Shown here one piece after another: positions 1-10,451 of a DNA stretch of 34,425 nucleotides (the stretch's first letter is position 1; each line of letters opens with the position of its first letter). The DNA is from Priapulus caudatus. Lineage: Eukaryota; Priapulida; Priapulimorpha; Priapulimorphida; Priapulidae. A program made the translations under genes and the position numbers. A model generated the notes under the pieces. That model did no database searches and was not told the DNA's origin. It worked only from the letters and a program-made list of their open reading frames with translations. The DNA lies in NCBI RefSeq assembly GCF_000485595.1, contig NW_014577638.1, positions 1 through 34,425 on the forward strand. Direction: 5' to 3'.

Positions 1-140
1 TACACATGGGTGTATGCAGGGGGGGGGAGGGTCGTACGACCCCCCCAAACAAATTTTTAAAAGGTCCACATTTTTTCCAAAGAAATTTTTTTTCGAGGGC
101 CTTTTTACAATGACAGTGGGGGCCCAAGTGACCCAGAACT
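1..140. mobile_element. Repeat remnant with gggtcgtacgaccc palindrome
   Basis: The G-run, the palindrome ggtcgtacgacc, a C-run and A/T runs resemble the reverse complement of 21783-21880. Truncated by the window edge. Confidence 0.4.
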
Positions 141-203
141 GAGATTGAAATAATGTGTGGCGATCAAAAGAGGTGATAAAAGTGCACACGCACGCGCACG
201 TGT

Positions 204-370
204 ANCTCTCTCTCGTCTTGCGTCTCTCCTCTCTCACTATCTCGTCTGTCTCTCTCTCTTCCTCTCTCTCTGTCTCGTCTCTCTCTCTCTCTTCCGTCCT
301 CTCGCGGCGCGCTCGTCTCTCTCTCTCATTCTCTTCCCCTCGTCTCTCTCTCCGCTCTCTTCTTCAATTT
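204..370 (+). repeat. CT-rich microsatellite
   Basis: Degenerate (TCTC)n with tcgt interruptions; long Ser/Leu frames here are translation of the repeat. Confidence 0.9.
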
Positions 371-755
371 ATCTCTTTTCCTCGAGGGGCGGTGGGTAGT
401 GCTGCCGGACGAGGCTGTCACGATGATTGGTCGATATACAGACGTTCTGATTGTCTATCAGACTGATTGTCTGAATGCGTCTTCTAATCCTAGGCAGACT
501 CGGCGTTTTCGTGGAGCTATAGCAAGGCGGGTTAACGTTTTTATATAACTTCACCATAAATGTTTTATACTATAGTATATGTTAATTCGGGGTGGCACTC
601 CGGCAGCCCAGTTTATACTATGTTAATCGGCGTTCCCAGCGAGCGGCCAAGATGGTAGAAAAGTTATGTGAGAGGGATTGCTCGTAGAAAAGGGCTGGCT
701 TGTGCCAGCAGACAGCTACCTGGAGCAGAGGTCTAGCTTGTCCTCCGGCTGCGAA

Positions 756-946
756 ATGGACAAGTGCGAACAGACGGGAGTAGCGCGCCTTTATTTCAAA
801 CACGATTGGGATGGTATCAGCGAGCCTTCTCGAAGAAAGTGTTCGTTGGATGCGTTAGTGAAAGTGTGGCCACGAGGAGTGGGCGTACTGTGTGATGAAG
901 CTTCCATCATACGAGGTATAGTAACAACTATTGGCAAACAACATAG
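756..946 (+). CDS. Possible first coding exon, unrecognised
   Basis: From ATG at 756 the frame runs 63 codons plus two bases to a good donor (CATAG/GTAAGC) at 947. The peptide (MDKCEQTGVARLYFKHDWDG...) is of mixed composition and not low complexity. The upstream frame stays open to a stop at 669-671 without another ATG. I know no homologue and see no second exon, so this is weak. Confidence 0.2.
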
Positions 947-1399
947 GTAAGCCCCGTCCAGTTTACGCCCGGTACACAAGCCTACAGGCGTGAAATATGG
1001 TAGATGCTGCCGACGCTGGGGTTAGCCTAGATTAACGCGGAGGCAACAAGAACATACAGCCGATAACGGTATCACACCACCATGCACTGGCAGTGGCAGC
1101 TGGCGCAGTGGTCATATTAACAACACTGACCAGTACAGAATGCCATCAGAGAATGGTGATCATGATTTAGGAGGGGGAGCATGGAACCTTGCTGTTCAAG
1201 CAAATTTAGGCTGTTTGAAGATGGTCGACTGTTGACATTGTAGCTCGATACATCGAGGGCGGAGTGTATAAGTGTTGACTGTAGCGCAAAGGCCGCAGGC
1301 AGTGCAAATGCGGTTTTCGTAAGCACGGGGAGTAACGAGTTAACAAATGCCATGTTTAGAATGGCCCTGCTCATTGGAGGATCAGGAAAGTGTTAGTCA

Positions 1400-2006
1400 G
1401 AGCACTTACCTGGCTTCGCACGGGTCAGTGGCGAAAGCACAGTCATTGCGCTTCGAGAGTGAAGCGCAGAGAAAATGCGTAGGTCACCGCTGAAACGAAG
1501 GGAAGAGGCGAGGTTTTCCGAATCGCTGCGCACACCATGTCCTGCTCAGAAAGATGGTACTTAGAAGGATCGGCTGCCCGTGTGCCCCATTGACCGTTGA
1601 CCTGGTGACTCCAATTTCGGCACAGGAGGATGGGCTTTCTGAGATGATGCCGGTATACGGACCGACTATCGCGGCCGTAGGCGTCGGTAGCCGTTTAGAT
1701 TTGTGCCGCAGATTCTGCATTTTCCTCCCTATACCTCTATGTTAAGCGAGGGAATGTTCCCCTTCTTTTACACCTCTTGCACCCTTTGACCTTTGACCCC
1801 CAGCTTCAGAGCGTCCCAACTCGGTTTTCGTTACCGGGGCGCCACGTCCCGAGATATCGTGACCGTGACGTCGAAGCGTCTTTAGGATTTGTGCCCCAAC
1901 GGTTGACGGACGTGCAGACGGGCGGACGCTCGCACGGACGGACGGACGGGCGATCATGCGATTCTACAATGGTGCTCATTCTTGCAGCTATGTCAGGAAT
2001 GAGCTA
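1400..2006 (+). repeat. Dispersed repeat copy 1 with DR1 motif and GGAC tail
   Basis: Collinear with 2455-3024. Shared blocks are taggtcacc, accatgtcct, ctgccgcaattctgcatt, tttgacctttgacccc, atatcgtgaccgt, gttgacggacg, GGAC repeats, cgatcatgc.attctacaa, and a common end GAGCTAA. TGACCTTTGACC lies at 1787-1798. No conserved open frame; a non-autonomous element is inferred. Confidence 0.75.
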
Positions 2007-2298
2007 AAATAATAAGTGACGAATAACGACAAACACGGCACAGTATTGCGGCCATGGTTGCCGTGTTAATCTTGGTCCCGCACCGGGCGTCTGCCCCAAA
2101 TCATAACATTGACACAATACAAACAAGCAGCGCAGAGCGTCTGGGCCCCTCAATCTGAGGTCTGTTGCTACGATCATAAACGTAAAATTTCATCGTGCGT
2201 AGTACCAGCATTTTGTTAGGCGCAGATATTTGCAGACACGCAGTTGCGTACACGATCATTGTTAGGACACGCCCAACTAAATCGCAGATTGTGAGCGG

Positions 2299-2382
2299 TC
2301 AGGGGGAGGGTGGGGGGGGGGTGGTGGGAAAGGGGCGGGGGAGGGCGGTGGGGAGGGAAGGGGGAGGGTGGGGGAGGGGGGC
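2299..2382 (+). repeat. G-rich tract with many G-runs
   Basis: About 80 bases almost entirely G, broken by single A, T or C, with more than four runs of three or more G. It could form G-quadruplex on the plus strand and lies between the two DR1-bearing repeats. Confidence 0.85.
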
Positions 2383-2454
2383 TCTAATAGCCAAAAGCCA
2401 GCTTCACTCCTTCTTGTTAACAGTCAACAAATCCATGTTTAACCTCTCTTGAGG

Positions 2455-3024
2455 GTCAAAATGCGTATCCGAACACTTATCTTCGCATGTCAGCAGAAGG
2501 GACATTTCATGGTCCTTTATAAAGGCCATAAAAATAGCTAGGTCACCTGCCTGAAACAAAAAAAGTTTTTCAATCGGCTCCGTCAAGGACCATGTCCTCA
2601 GAAAAATGTTTCTTTTTAAAATCTGCCCTGTGACCCATTGACCTTTGACCTGTGACCTCTGCAATTTCAGCCACAGTGATGGCCTTTTTCCTTAACCATG
2701 ATGCCTACTACACCGGCTATCACGAGCCTTTAGGTCGAAGCCGTAGGATTTGCTGCCGCAATTCTGCATTTCAGTCCCCTTATACCTTAAGTTTATAGGA
2801 GTGACTATGTTCCCCCTCTTTACACTCTTGACCTTTGACCTTTTGACCCCAGCCTTCGACATCCAACTCCGTTTGATGATCCCCCCCAACGACCCGAATA
2901 TCGTGACCGTACGTCGAGCGGTTAAGATTTGTGCCAAACTGTTGACGGACGGACGGACGGACGGACGGACGGACGGACGATCATGCAATTCTACAAGCTG
3001 CATCTGACTATGTCAGATGAGCTA
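2455..3024 (+). repeat. Dispersed repeat copy 2 with two DR1 clusters and GGAC tail
   Basis: Second copy of the same family, in the same orientation. TGACCTTTGACC is at 2639-2650 (flanked by further half-sites over 2631-2658) and again at 2829-2840. A (GGAC)n tract is at about 2945-2980. It ends with the small hairpin ATCTGAC-tat-GTCAGAT and GAGCTAA. Hairpin plus CTAA recalls Helitron 3' ends, but the flanking base does not fit. Confidence 0.75.
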
Positions 3025-3794
3025 ACTACACACTACTAGACTAACTAGTAGTACTAGTATACTGTATTACTCACAGGCACTTGGAGCATTTCAAGAAAAT
3101 ATAATGCTAAATAAATACGAAATCTATTTATTACCAAAGTCTTAACTTTTCTTTACTCTTCTTCACCTCCTTCACCAAACACAAGCCAAACAGCACGCAC
3201 GCTACTGCGCTGCTGCACGCTGCACACTTACACATAAATACAGAGCAGGTAGGAAAGCGAGATGCCAAAATTCGCTCACCGCTCGCTTGATTTCACACGT
3301 TTACAACACAAACATTGCCGCAATTATAAAGAAAACTGTTCGAAATCGCCCCCGAAATTGCACGCCTCGAAGGCAAGGCATTATCATTGGTTACACCAGC
3401 CGCAGCTGCAAAAACTGCTGCAAAACCCGCAATGCCTGTCTCGGCTATGCAGTTGCAATAGCAATTGTGTACGCTTGACTTGCCAGCCAACCGTTCGCGA
3501 TCGTAATCGCATCATTCCCGCATATATGCATGCACACGCAGTGTTTCCTCAGTGTTTCGCTTAAATTCTCAGCCGCCACGCAGAAATTTATCCAAAAACA
3601 CTGCCTCGCTGACAAAAATCACTGTTCTTCCATCAATAAACTACACTTTATTGAACTATTATCGAAATAAAGCTCCAAACGTAAAACGCAACGCCGCGTA
3701 CTCACAATGCTGTCAACACGCACACACAATACACACTAGACTCTCAACACAGGCTAACCATACAAACACGTCTACTCGAGGAAGTACGAGTAGT
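3025..3794. other. Intergenic, no gene recognised
   Basis: Starts with a TAGTACTAGT-rich stretch; the rest is mixed sequence with short frames but no splice-supported exon. Confidence 0.5.
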
Positions 3795-3824
3795 TATCCT
3801 CCGCACGCAGTGCCGCGGAGGATA
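3795..3824. repeat. 10-bp hairpin TATCCTCCGC / GCGGAGGATA
   Basis: Perfect arms at 3795-3804 and 3815-3824. The 3' arm overlaps GTGCCGCGGAG (3810-3820), which is repeated directly at 4420-4430; these may bracket an old element. Its left part, 3884-4000, holds AGGTCA motifs. Confidence 0.5.
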
Positions 3825-3975
3825 TTGTTTTCGTGGCCGTTTCGGTTTTGTGTATGTGGCGGTGTGTATGTCTGTCCGCTCGATATCTTTGCAACCGTAA
3901 GAGGTAGAAACTTCAAACTTGGTCCACATCTTTTGAGGCGAGAGAACCCTATTGATTCTGAGCCACTTCCACCCA

Positions 3976-3987
3976 AGGTCAAGGTCA
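3976..3987 (+). promoter_or_regulatory. Direct AGGTCA repeat (AGGTCAAGGTCA)
   Basis: Two adjacent AGGTCA half-sites, including TCAAGGTCA at 3979-3987, the classical monomer site of ERR/SF-1-type nuclear receptors. It sits in a repeat-like stretch, so any activity is inference. Confidence 0.35.
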
Positions 3988-4502
3988 CAGGGTTATTAAC
4001 TATATTTGGAACACTGATACGTACGTACGCAGAGGTGTGTGTGTTATGATATCGATTTACTCCACTGCGCACTACAATGCACTGGACCAATGACGAATGC
4101 CAACCGTTCCACGAACACAAACAGAAACAACACGCATTCGCTTTATATGCAGAAGACTCAAATTATATTTTTACGCGTAAAGTTTTCTTGCATACGAGAC
4201 CCAAACTACCGTACAGTACGCAACTACGCATACATCGCATCACACCATATTGCAGCGGTCACGCGCGTGGTATTGTAACTATTGTTTATTGTGAGCCTGT
4301 GAAACAGTGTGATGCTGCATGCTGATGCCATGACCAACTGGGTGAAGTACTGAGGTTGTCTGATAAAAAGGTTTATTTTCAAATTTTATCCAGTTCTTTC
4401 AATAACTACACAATAACAAGTGCCGCGGAGCGACAGTTCTCATCTAACGTCTACTGCGGTGACTCTGTGGTGGAGTGGTGGGATTCTAGTAAACCCTGTT
4501 AG

Positions 4503-4850
4503 TTTTCTCTCCTCTCCCTCTCTCTATCTAGAGCGTGCGGTCGCGCCCCCTCTCTCGCTCTTTCCTCTCTCCCTCCCCCCCTCTCTCTCTCTCTCTCTCT
4601 CTCTTTACCGCTCTCTTTTTCTCGTTCCCTTTCTGTCACTATTCCTCTCTCTCTCCCCCCATCTCTCTCTCTCTCTGTCCCCCACTCTTTTCACCCTCTT
4701 TCTCTCTCTCGCTCTCCCTATTCTTCATTTCCCCTCTTCCTCTGCTCGCACTATATTCACACGCGCTCTCTCCCCACATCCCATTCTCTCGTTCTCTCCC
4801 TTTCGCTTTGTCTTCCTCTTTCTCGCCCTCTTCTCTCTCTCCCACTGTAA
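4503..4850 (+). repeat. CT-rich polypyrimidine tract
   Basis: About 350 bases, almost all pyrimidine on the plus strand; open frames across it are low complexity. Confidence 0.9.
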
Positions 4851-5310
4851 TATTATCACCTGGTAGTCAGTCGAATAAGTGGTTTTAAAATTAAATTATA
4901 AATCAATTGTCTGAAAGTCTGAACAACGATTCTACGGAAAATAATACTAACAGCCTGAAACCTTCTTATTAGTTTATTTTACTATTTAACATGTTCCCAC
5001 TTCTCGTAGCGAGGAGTGTAAAGAAACACGACATAACCATATAGTGTATGTACCCTACCGCGAAAAACATCATTTAGCTGTAGGCATGGTGATATTATAT
5101 GATATGATATTAACATGATATTATACGCATAGTCGTTGAACTTGTGATTGATACAACGAGTTCGCGGTTCGACAATATATCTATAACTATCGCATTCACT
5201 TACATTAGTTGCCATTCTTATTATTCGCCTTGTAACTTTTCACATGTAGATGCTTCACCAGTGGTCTCCCTCCACCCAGGCACATACATCTCTTTGGTCT
5301 ACGTGTTAAA

Positions 5311-5352
5311 TCTCGCGAGAGAGCAAGATGGTCGTGATCACGTGACGAAACC
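5311..5352. promoter_or_regulatory. Promoter-like motifs: TCTCGCGAGA palindrome and CACGTG
   Basis: The exact palindrome TCTCGCGAGA at 5311-5320 is a known animal core-promoter motif. It is followed by gcaagatggtcgtg (YY1-like) and atCACGTGac, an E-box at about 5339-5344. No gene downstream is recognisable, so function is unproven. Confidence 0.3.
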
Positions 5353-6859
5353 AGGTGTGAATCAGGTGAACGAATCATCAAGTGATTCATTCATGTATGC
5401 GTGCTTTATAAGTACATGTATATCTGAAAGTGAGTGGCGCAAGTTATATCTGTCTATACACCTGTACGATGATCGGCAGGTCAACTAGGTCATAAATACA
5501 CGTATTTCATTTGTAACACCATAATATACAAATATAATCATGGTATTGTAAATACCATGTATTTATTATATTTATGGTTAACCCTGACAGGTTTTTCCCA
5601 CGACGCAAATGTGAGGTTCCCCTCTTACTTCTCCTCCGTAGCATTAATTCACTTATACCAGCACTTGCCTTCGCCGATGTAGCAAGGCTAACAAATTGAC
5701 AATAAACGAATAAATAATTATTCTATTATATATAAATGGAACGTCTATTTATTCATTTGTTTAGTCACCCATTCGTTCATTCTTTCGTTCGTGTATGTAT
5801 TTACACAGTACTCAATATTGTGACATGTATATGAATGCGTATGTCGTCGGTGCTCGGCTCCCACGCAAGATTCGGGAGATGTGTGATTACGTCATGAGTC
5901 CTGTCACTTATCCGTGAATTGCGCGTAGTCTCCAGCTGAGTCTAGCATCATCGGCTACATGCATGATATTGCGCGCTCGATTCTTGAGCCACCACATTGG
6001 CTGCTCATGTCGAATCTAGACGGGCTACAATGACCACATATGACAGCGCCTTATTTTGCAATGCAAGCGCGCATTTCCTACCTTCTAGAACTTGTTTTTA
6101 TTATTGCTTGAACTTCAGAAACGAGGTACGTGTACTAGGATGTGCGTTAGAGTCGGCGGGGCGTTAGACTACGAAGAGAAACGTGCCAACACACGGCTAA
6201 CGATATTATTAATGCCAAAACAATTTCGCGCCCGCGAGATACACACACACACGCACACGCACGCACCGACGGACAAAACCAAATGCTCTCGTAGCAAACG
6301 GCATCCTGACTCTGTGATGGTGGCACGAGTCTTTGCGCCTGTGCGTGCGGAACTCGGCTTTTATGCACAGAGAGTCGTGGTTAGCTCCTTGCCTGACCGC
6401 CCGCAGAGTTGTTATTACAATCATCTGTGAGTTCTGTCTGTAGGAGGGGCGGGATGTGGCCTAATCGTCGGTCATCGTAGTTGTTATTGTTGTTGTTGTT
6501 GTTTGTTTGTTCTGCTGTCTTGTTGGCGGCGGCAACGGAGAGAGAAACAGGCGAAAGAGAAGGATGTTGGGGATGCGATGCGGATCAGCGAGTGGGATTT
6601 AGAGACGGGTGCGGAGCAAGATTATGGTTGGAATTTACGGTTGCATAACTCCTTCCCGAGTCGTGTTTTCCTCTCTAGATGTTTGTGTACGCGGTGTGTA
6701 CTGGTCCTTATACAATGTTACCATGATTGTTATCCAATGTTAATCACGTCATTGTATAGCAATAGTTCTGCACGGATTCCTATACAGTGTTAGCCACAAG
6801 TTCTTACAGCATGGGCACCACCTTGTTATACCATGTAGCGTTTATACAATCAGAGCATG

Positions 6860-6960
6860 CAGCTGGCGTAGCTAAGGGAGAGGGCCCAGGGGCCATGCCC
6901 CCTGTTGCTTGGCAAAGCAAAACAAAACCCAAAAAAATTTCGCTTGCCTCTCACGCGTCT
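6860..6960 (+). mobile_element. Remnant of a ggcgtagc-type element
   Basis: Starts ctggcgtagctaaggg and carries ggcccaggggccatgccccc. The same leader occurs at about 7917 (taggcgtagctcagg) and inverted at about 15915 (agctacgccactg). Such ends are common in hAT-like MITEs; assignment is tentative. Confidence 0.35.
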
Positions 6961-7914
6961 TCACAGAGCTGGCCACAATTCGCTGTTAGCTTGTTCTGCA
7001 CTGCTGAACGACATTCTCTAAAATGAGCATTGTCAAGTCTAAACTTCGTTCTACAATGACCCAGCCACGATTCTCTGCTCTCATTCTCCTTTTCGTTGAA
7101 CAGGAGTACTGAATGACATTAATGTCAACGAAATCCTCAAATGACGAAGAAGACTTGACTTTGATTTTGAGATTTCTGGCAGCAGACAAAAACAGTGACT
7201 ATAAAAAAGAAGATAATTCGTTCTTTTGGCTCAGATTGTGTTGTGCAAGTTGCTTTGGATTGAAATTTTAATGGTTCTGAACTCTATTGACAGAAGAAAC
7301 AGAAATGGAAATGCTTTGTGAATAACTTTGCTATATTCGAACTTATAGACGGGCCATTTGGCGAAACCTCGGTTTTTTATTTCAAATCCGATTTCACACT
7401 ATTTTAAGTAACTGTTCTCTATCAGGAGGAGGCAAAAAGCAAGTTCTTTCATGGTAATTTCCTTTTTATTTTAATAGAGCGGCTATTTTGGGCGCAGGTA
7501 CCTGTTTGTTTGTATTTGAAGTCAAATTTCAGTATGGTGTTTTTTAGTTCTTCATCAGAGGCATAGCAAAAACATTTTTTATAAACGAAAAAAAAAGAAA
7601 AAAAAACAAATAAAAACTTGTTTTAAATGTGATCTTAACGCTATTGGTAATTCCTAACCGATGTAAATCTTTTGTTTAATTAAATAAATTGCATGTGTTA
7701 TTCAGTGCAGTTCAACACATCTACCTGTTTGTCCGCGTAGATCTTTATTTCGATTTCATTCAATATGCCTCTACTTTTTCAAAATAATTAGGCTTTTTAA
7801 ACTTTTATATGAGGAACTTGAAACGTTTTATGACGGATAAATGCCCACCTTGCATGGTACTGCTAACGACACAAATCAACTAATTCCAATCTTCGTCAGT
7901 GCTTGAATGAGGAC

Positions 7915-8490
7915 ATAGGCGTAGCTCAGGGGGGGGACAAGGAGGCACTGACCCGCTCTTAATGCCGGAGAGTAAAAAATGAAAGAGAGAAGGGCGCCTG
8001 AAATGGGATTGGTCTTATAACCACTATTAGTAAACTTAATAATGAAAAATGATAATGCGCAAAAAATGCCATTTTGATGCACTTTTTCAAAAATTACCTA
8101 CTGTGGGAGGGGAAACACCCTCGCCCGTTGAAAATTTGGCTTCATCGGCTGTCTTTGTCGGCTTAACTCTTTTCTTCGCCTCCCTGAAAAAACACTGGCT
8201 CGTCACCATTTTTCACTGTCTAGCTAAGGGTGCCACCAACTGGTCGTGTGTAACTCAGAGGCTTCCGGCGCTCACAGCCAGGGCCATCGCCCCGTTGATT
8301 CGATCGGAGTGGACAAATAAAAAGCGAGGGAGGGGGGTTATAAGGATTAGGCATATGCCATTCTCATATAAGTTAGCCCGCGATACTGATATTTTAAGTG
8401 TGCAGGAAACATGCATTTTCCCTGCACGACTTTTCAAAATCTCCCTACAGTGGGAGGGGGGATACCCCTCCACACCATAACCGCCTCGTC
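7915..8490 (+). mobile_element. Two related MITE-like remnants in tandem
   Basis: ttttcaaaaattacctactgtgggagggg (about 8085-8113) recurs as ttttcaaaatctccctacagtgggagggg (about 8432-8460), each after a gcatttt/gcattttgatgca stretch and followed by tcgtcggttcgc or tcatcggctg. No real gene; the open frames follow the repeat. Confidence 0.45.
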
Positions 8491-8544
8491 GGTTCGCTCC
8501 TCGCCTTGGCCCCCCTGTTCTCCAATTGCTGCTAGCCACTGGGC

Positions 8545-8935
8545 TGTCACCTTCATAACTACTCTCGTTCGTGCTTTCAACACTGTGGGCTGGCCACAGA
8601 GGAGGTGTTTTCTTATCCTACTGCTGCCTCGTTTAGTTTAACCACACTCCCTCCACGCGACGACGGGGATCGAACAATCGGAAGCTACCTGACACCTAAA
8701 GTTTCGACGGAACAGACTGCATGAACATCCGACCAGTTTTATGTTGCACGGTACTGGCATGCGCACTTGACGCGACTCGGCGCTTACACGTTAAGGCGTT
8801 CGTTAGATACAGCGCGTAATACACTTAACACATCCACGCCGAACGATGGATAGAAAACTATGATCGACGGTAAATGATAAACAATAATACGATTTTCCAT
8901 AACGCGGTGATGTGACACGATAAAAAAAACAAACG
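8545..8935. repeat. Truncated segment copy C of the same duplicated block
   Basis: Matches the right-hand part of copies A and B (about 12500-12885 and 20070-20515). Landmarks are gggctggccacagagg, cctgacacctaaag, catgaacatccgaccagtttt and gatcgacggtaaatga. The match stops at about 8935, where TCAC simple repeats begin. Confidence 0.85.
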
Positions 8936-8959
8936 CTCGCTGCTCACGTCAGCTCACCT

Positions 8960-9300
8960 GCACTCACTCACTCACTCACTGCACTCACTCCACTCCTCCC
9001 TGCACGTCACGTCCTTCACTCACTCAGCTCACTCACTCACTCACTCAACCTCACTCACTCACTCACTCACCAACTCCTCACTCACTCACTCCTCACTCAC
9101 TCACTCACTACTCACTCACTCACTCACTCACTCACTCACTCACCTCACTCACGGTCACTGCACTCACTCACTCACTCACTCACATCACTCCTATCTATCT
9201 ACTCTATCTATCTATGCTATTTCTACTATCTATCTATTTATCTATCTTATCTAATCTATCTATCTATCTTATCTCCGTAAATGTCTGTCACTCTCTCTCA

Positions 9301-9341
<41 letters not shown>

Positions 9342-9624
9342 CTTCTCTCTGTCTCTCTCTCTCTCGTCTCTCTCGTCTCTCTCTGTCTGTCTCTCTCACC
9401 TTCCCTCTCTGTGGTGTGCGTTGTGTGTGTGGCGTGGCGTGCGTGTGTGTTTGTGTGTGTTTGTCTTCGCTCTCTTTCTGCATCTCTCTCTCTCTCTCTG
9501 CTCCTTTGCTGTCTCGTCCCCGCTCTCTCGTTCTCTCTCTCTCTCTCTCTGCTCGTCTCTCTCTCTCTTCTCTCTGTCTGTCTGTCTGTCTGTCCCTGTC
9601 TGTCCTGTCTGTCTGTCTGTCCTG

Positions 9625-9655
<31 letters not shown>

Positions 9656-9701
9656 CTCCTCTCTGCTCTTCTCTCTCTCTCTCTGTCTGTCTGTCGTCTG
9701 C

Positions 9702-9742
<41 letters not shown>

Positions 9743-10084
9743 CGGCGCGCGGCGTGTGTGTATGATCTGTCTGTCCCCTCTCTCTTCCCTCTCCTCTCTC
9801 TTCTCTCTCTCTCTCGTCTCTCTCTCTCTCTCCTCTCTCTCTGCCTCTCTCTCTCTCTCTCTGCTCTCTCTCTCTCTCTCTCGCTGCCTCTCTCTCTCTC
9901 TCTCTCTCTCCTCTTCATCCTCTCTCTCTCTCTCTCTTTGCTCTCTCCTCTCTCTCTCTCTCTGCTCCCTCTCTCTCTCTCTTCTCTCTCCTCTCTCTCT
10001 CTCCTCATCTCTCTCTCTTCTCGTCTCTCTCTCTCTCGTCTCTTCTCTCTCTCTCTCTCTCCTTCTGCTCTCTCTCTCTATCTC

Positions 10085-10127
<43 letters not shown>

Positions 10128-10187
10128 CTCTCTCCTTCCTCTCTCTCTCTCTCTCTCTCTCTTCGTCTTCCTCTCTCTGTCCGCACT
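8960..10187 (+). repeat. Compound simple-sequence block: TCAC, TCTA, CT, TCTG and GT
   Basis: TCAC repeats (about 8960-9190), TCTA (about 9190-9270), then ~900 bases mainly CT, with TCTG (about 9575-9630) and a pure GT run (about 9704-9740). Many single-base breaks look like sequencing noise. Ends at an N gap. Confidence 0.95.
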
Positions 10188-10212
10188 NNNNNNNNNNNNN
10201 NNNNNNNNNNNN
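10188..10212. other. N gap (25 bases)
   Basis: Run of N inside simple repeats. Confidence 0.99.
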
Positions 10213-10440
10213 CACGGATGAACGACAGGCGCACACACCACACACACAACACGGATGCATGGCGCGCGACGCCGACGGATAACGGCCACACACGAGCACC
10301 TAAAACAACACAGCACAGCACCACACACACACACCCACAACACACACAACACCACACTCCGCACGCACACACACACACACCAACACACACCACACACGCG
10401 CGCGGCGGCGGCAGCGACACACACAGCGCACAGCAGCGAC
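10213..10440 (+). repeat. CA-rich degenerate repeat
   Basis: CACA runs broken by gcg and gacg; leads directly into segment copy A. Confidence 0.85.
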
Positions 10441-10451
10441 ACCAGCGCCAT

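Larger units (their letters stand above)
4870..8544. other. Intergenic, mostly unassigned
   Basis: Apart from the promoter-like motifs and MITE remnants listed, I see a short hairpin (CATGGTATT/AATACCATG, 5539-5559), TTG repeats near 6485-6510 and A-runs near 7585-7605. No convincing exon. Confidence 0.5.

Noticed and set aside
2985-3030. Helitron 3' end (hairpin followed by CTAA)
   Set aside because: The hairpin and CTAA are present and shared by both copies, but the spacing is only three bases and the following base is not T in either copy, so I did not assign it.
5144-5488. 114-codon plus-strand open frame
   Set aside because: Mixed composition, but no splice sites or family features; it overlaps the promoter-like motifs and is best regarded as chance.
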